Assembly: GCA_016707005.1 (NCBI GenBank)
Contig: JADJIQ010000002.1
Coordinates: forward strand, 812,740 to 876,739
DNA length: 64,000 bases
Origin: Ignavibacteria bacterium
GTDB taxonomy: Bacteria > Bacteroidota > Ignavibacteria > Kapaibacteriales > Kapaibacteriaceae
Direction of reading: 5' to 3'
Part shown: positions 62,187 through 64,000 of the stretch, piece after piece
Position numbering within the stretch: position 1 is the stretch's first letter
Layout of the letters: each line of letters starts with the position of its first letter
Position numbers and translations under genes: made by a program
The notes under the pieces: generated by a model
Databases searched by the model: none
Seen by the model: only the letters and a program-made list of their open reading frames with translations
Told to the model about the DNA's origin: nothing

Positions 62187-62521
62187 AGGAAGTTACTCAG
62201 TTACGGAGTTACGGAGTTACTCGGTTACGGGGTTACTCGGTTACGATTTTGATGATCGCTCTGGTGGGGTGTTCGCAGGGGGATGTGCCGGATGAGCGTC
62301 TTGTATCGACGTATGCGGAAGTGATCATCGTGCGGGAGTCATCGAACGATACGATGTTGGTGCGGAGGAAGCTCGATTCCGTTCTTGCGTCCCACAACTA
62401 CGTGCGCGAGGAATTCGAGAAGGATCTCCGATCGATGGGAAGCACGCCAAAGCTGTTCAAGAATTTCTACGACAGCGTGAATCAGCGCTTGTCTCGCATG
62501 CGGGACACCACATCACCATAG
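62183..62521 (+). CDS. Small lipoprotein (DUF4296-like) with repeat-encoded signal peptide
   Basis: The 112-residue lipoprotein begins at a GTG overlapping the NUDIX stop (GTGA). Residues 4-21 (VTQLRSYGVTRLRGYSVT) are encoded by the GTTACTCG octamer array, followed by the hydrophobic ILMIALVGC with lipobox Cys30. The mature part (YAEVIIVRESSND, then FEKDLRSMGSTPKLFKNFYDSVNQRL) resembles DUF4296 lipoproteins of Bacteroidota. The octamer array between start and lipobox is not a multiple of three per unit, so changes in copy number would shift the frame. The 3' end overlaps pyrD by 40 bp. Confidence 0.65.
   Translation: MKEVTQLRSYGVTRLRGYSVTILMIALVGCSQGDVPDERLVSTYAEVIIVRESSNDTMLVRRKLDSVLASHNYVREEFEKDLRSMGSTPKLFKNFYDSVNQRLSRMRDTTSP
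62192..62244 (+). repeat. GTTACTCA/GTTACGGA octamer array inside a signal peptide
   Basis: Six full octamers in exact register (GTTACTCA, GTTACGGA, GTTACGGA, GTTACTCG, GTTACGGG, GTTACTCG) are followed by GTTAC. It is the reverse-strand form of the CGTAACCT units upstream of lepA. Confidence 0.95.
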
Positions 62522-63612
62522 ACGTTATGGCCAACACGGCCAAACGCTTCGAAGTATCCTACGTACCATTGATTGAGCATCACACCGACGAGTCGTGAGG
62601 CAAGGATATCATCAGCAGTTGCTATTCCCCCACACCGGATCACATGGAATTCATGGGAGGGGGCGAGTTGATTCATCGCATCAACAGCTGCAGAACATGC
62701 AAGCAGCGAGTCATTACGCAACGGCGCGCCGCTGAGTCCTCCGCCATATGTGGAGGTGAAATGATCATAAAGCTCACGGTCGCGCTCATCGATGAGCGGA
62801 CGCAGATCCGAATATCGGGTTGACGTATTGCCGAGGATGATCCCGTCAAAGCCCCTTTCCACCAGCACCTGAACGAGCTCCGGGATCTGCGCGATGTTCG
62901 TGTCCGTAGAGAGCTTGACCACTACGGGGAGCCGTCGTGTTCGATGTGCAAGAAACCGCACCGCGATCGTATCCAGCCGGCGCAGCAAAGCATCATCAAG
63001 TACAGCAGCGCCGTGATGTCCGGGTACGTTCGGACAACTCTCATTTAACTCGATGTAGTCAACATCGGCGTCTGCATAGATAGCCAGTCCATCAAGCAAT
63101 TCCGGCAGTGCGAGAGACTCCTCGAGTCCAGGCTCAGCACTTACGCTTGCACCTACCGGACACCCTTCCACTCTCTGCAACCCGGACAACCGCTTCGCAA
63201 CAGTGGCATGACCTTCATTCGGGAGCCCCATCCAATTCGATCCGGCGTGTGAATGGGCATATGGAATTGCCGGCCATGTTACGCCATTGCGAACGTTCCC
63301 CGAGCGTATACGGGAGGTAGTTGTTCCGGCTACATAGGCACCGGCCCCTTGGCGAGAGACAACCTCATATCCCTCACCCTTCTTGAACATTCCCGCAGCA
63401 TTCCAGATCGGCATTCTGAATCGCAGTCCCCATGCCGTAACACCAAGATCAGCCGGAGGTACAAAACTCCGAGTCGGCATATCAAGAGCAAACCGCTTTG
63501 CAAATGCCGTTCTTCCGGCAGAAAACACTCGTACACCAGAAGCGGGTGGCAAAATTCCCATCAGACCACGAAGGCGATGTTCAAAACGTGCGATATTTTC
63601 AAGAAAGGTCAC
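62482..63612 (-). CDS. pyrD: Dihydroorotate dehydrogenase (quinone-type, PyrD)
   Basis: The 376-residue protein has the class 2 layout: an amphipathic N-terminal helix region, IWNAAGMFKKGEGYEVVSRQGAGAYVAGTTT, the FMN-site NESCPNVPGHHG, VVVKLSTDTN, FDGIILGNTSTRYSDL and GGGLSGAPLRNDSL, then GGIATADDI. It oxidises dihydroorotate to orotate in pyrimidine synthesis. The final FMN-phosphate region (VGVMLNQWYVGYFEAFGRVG) departs from the common AxxVQ-YTG pattern, so it is a divergent member. Confidence 0.85.
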   Translation of the reverse strand: MTFLENIARFEHRLRGLMGILPPASGVRVFSAGRTAFAKRFALDMPTRSFVPPADLGVTAWGLRFRMPIWNAAGMFKKGEGYEVVSRQGAGAYVAGTTTSRIRSGNVRNGVTWPAIPYAHSHAGSNWMGLPNEGHATVAKRLSGLQRVEGCPVGASVSAEPGLEESLALPELLDGLAIYADADVDYIELNESCPNVPGHHGAAVLDDALLRRLDTIAVRFLAHRTRRLPVVVKLSTDTNIAQIPELVQVLVERGFDGIILGNTSTRYSDLRPLIDERDRELYDHFTSTYGGGLSGAPLRNDSLLACSAAVDAMNQLAPSHEFHVIRCGGIATADDILASRLVGVMLNQWYVGYFEAFGRVGHNVYGDVVSRMRDKR

Positions 63613-63633
63613 GTACGAAGTTACTCAATGGAT

Positions 63634-63671
63634 TATGACGTCATAACTGTCATAGCTGTCATAACGTCATA
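63634..63671. promoter_or_regulatory. GTCATA repeat cluster with TATGACGTCATA palindrome, between pyrD and amn
   Basis: The perfect 12-bp palindrome TATGACGTCATA is followed by GTCATA units at 63640, 63649, 63658 and 63666 (spacing 9, 9 and 8 bp). The cluster sits in the 73-bp divergent region, ending 14 bp before the amn ATG. It could be an operator or another short tandem array. Confidence 0.45.
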
Positions 63672-63685
63672 TTGTATTTTACAGG

Positions 63686-64000
63686 ATGAACACGAAGTTG
63701 TCGATCGCGCAGAATTGGCTGCCGCGCTATACCGGCACGGAGATCGCCGAGTTTGGCGACTACGTTCTCTTGACCAATTTCAAGGGATACGTAGAATCAT
63801 TCGCCAAGAAGTTCGATGTAGAGATCAAGGGGCTCCACAAGCCGATGCAGACGGCAACACACGAGAACCTTACGATCATTAACTATGGCATCGGTTCGCC
63901 AAATGCTGCTCTGATCATGGATCTCCTGGTTGCGCGAATGCCCAAGGGCGTGTTGTTCCTTGGCAAGTGCGGCGGATTGAACAAATCAACGGAGATCGGC
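63686..64000 (+). CDS. amn: AMP nucleosidase, N-terminal part (runs off the window)
   Basis: The first 105 codons are present. The protein begins MNTKLSIAQNWLPRYTG and continues with FGDYVLLTNFKGYVESFA, MQTATHENLTIINYGIGSPNAALIMDLL and GVLFLGKCGGLNKSTEIG. These match the short Bacteroidota-type AMP nucleosidase of the purine phosphorylase superfamily, which cleaves AMP to adenine and ribose-5-phosphate. The ATG is preceded by AGG 1-3 nt upstream and TATTTTAC, a weak form of the local promoter element. The gene continues beyond position 64000. Confidence 0.88.
   Translation, partial: MNTKLSIAQNWLPRYTGTEIAEFGDYVLLTNFKGYVESFAKKFDVEIKGLHKPMQTATHENLTIINYGIGSPNAALIMDLLVARMPKGVLFLGKCGGLNKSTEIG

Noticed and set aside
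62192..62244. Simple assembly artefact for the short tandem arrays
   Set aside because: Arrays of three unit types occur at about ten sites with imperfect, site-specific unit variants and exact register, which argues for real sequence.
63634..63645. Eukaryotic CRE-type site (TGACGTCA)
   Set aside because: The context is clearly bacterial; the palindrome is recorded only as a possible operator or repeat.

Overview
The window is one contiguous, gene-dense bacterial chromosome segment from a Gram-negative member of the Bacteroidota/Chlorobiota (FCB) group. The evidence is a type IX secretion (T9SS) plug-type protein, several large secreted proteins with T9SS-like C-terminal sorting domains, BamD, a LolC/E-like permease, DUF3078 and BBP2-type beta-barrels, meso-diaminopimelate-type MurE, and TAnnTTTG promoter elements of the Bacteroidota type. 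The fairly GC-rich composition and abundant short tandem repeats would suit a Kapabacteria-like (Kapaibacteriota) or Ignavibacteria-like organism. That placement is an inference that only phylogeny can settle.

Layout. 1-7.1 kb: end of era, then bamD, a hot-dog thioesterase and the T9SS plug in one operon; ruvB with a glyoxalase-fold protein; proS; a beta-propeller lipoprotein. 7.1-17.7 kb (minus strand): a PhnA-domain protein, a LamG protein, and a complete kdpA-kdpB-porin-kdpC-kdpD-kdpE potassium operon. 17.7-22.5 kb: lepA, two tandem type I signal peptidases and hemW. 22.5-40 kb (mostly minus): repeats, two paralogous T9SS propeller proteins, a lolC/E-like permease, ppk1, a lamin-tail protein, free methionine-R-sulfoxide reductase, another T9SS propeller protein on the plus strand and a 1655-residue metalloprotease. 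40-54 kb: ligA, a DUF3078 barrel, a subtilase, a double amidohydrolase, bshC, a response regulator, a CrtI-like oxidoreductase, a LEA14-like lipoprotein, a CNNM-type transporter and an aldehyde dehydrogenase. 54-64 kb: terC, a PGI/PMI isomerase, a beta-helix protein, a small basic protein with rpsU, an outer-membrane barrel, murE, a NUDIX hydrolase, a small lipoprotein, pyrD and the start of amn.

Functionally the window mixes housekeeping genes (translation, replication and repair, cell wall, nucleotides) with an envelope and secretion theme: preprotein export and processing (two LepB), outer-membrane assembly (BamD), T9SS, and several large secreted cargo proteins. No rRNA, tRNA, CRISPR array, transposase or prophage was seen.

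The most unusual content lies between and beneath the genes. (1) The heptamer AAGGGGC and its relative AGGGGGC recur many tens of times on both strands and in several reading frames, like an uptake or recombination signal sequence. (2) Arrays of 7-8 bp units (AATAGCG, GTAACTC/CGTAACCT, TCTAACAA) sit against surface-protein genes; in two lipoproteins they lie between a GTG start and the lipobox, which suggests phase variation by repeat slippage. (3) TAnnTTTG-type elements lie only 3-7 nt before many start codons, which suggests leaderless mRNAs. (4) A 60-bp repeat has three in-frame copies inside hemW, and a sequence-related 60-bp array lies just downstream.
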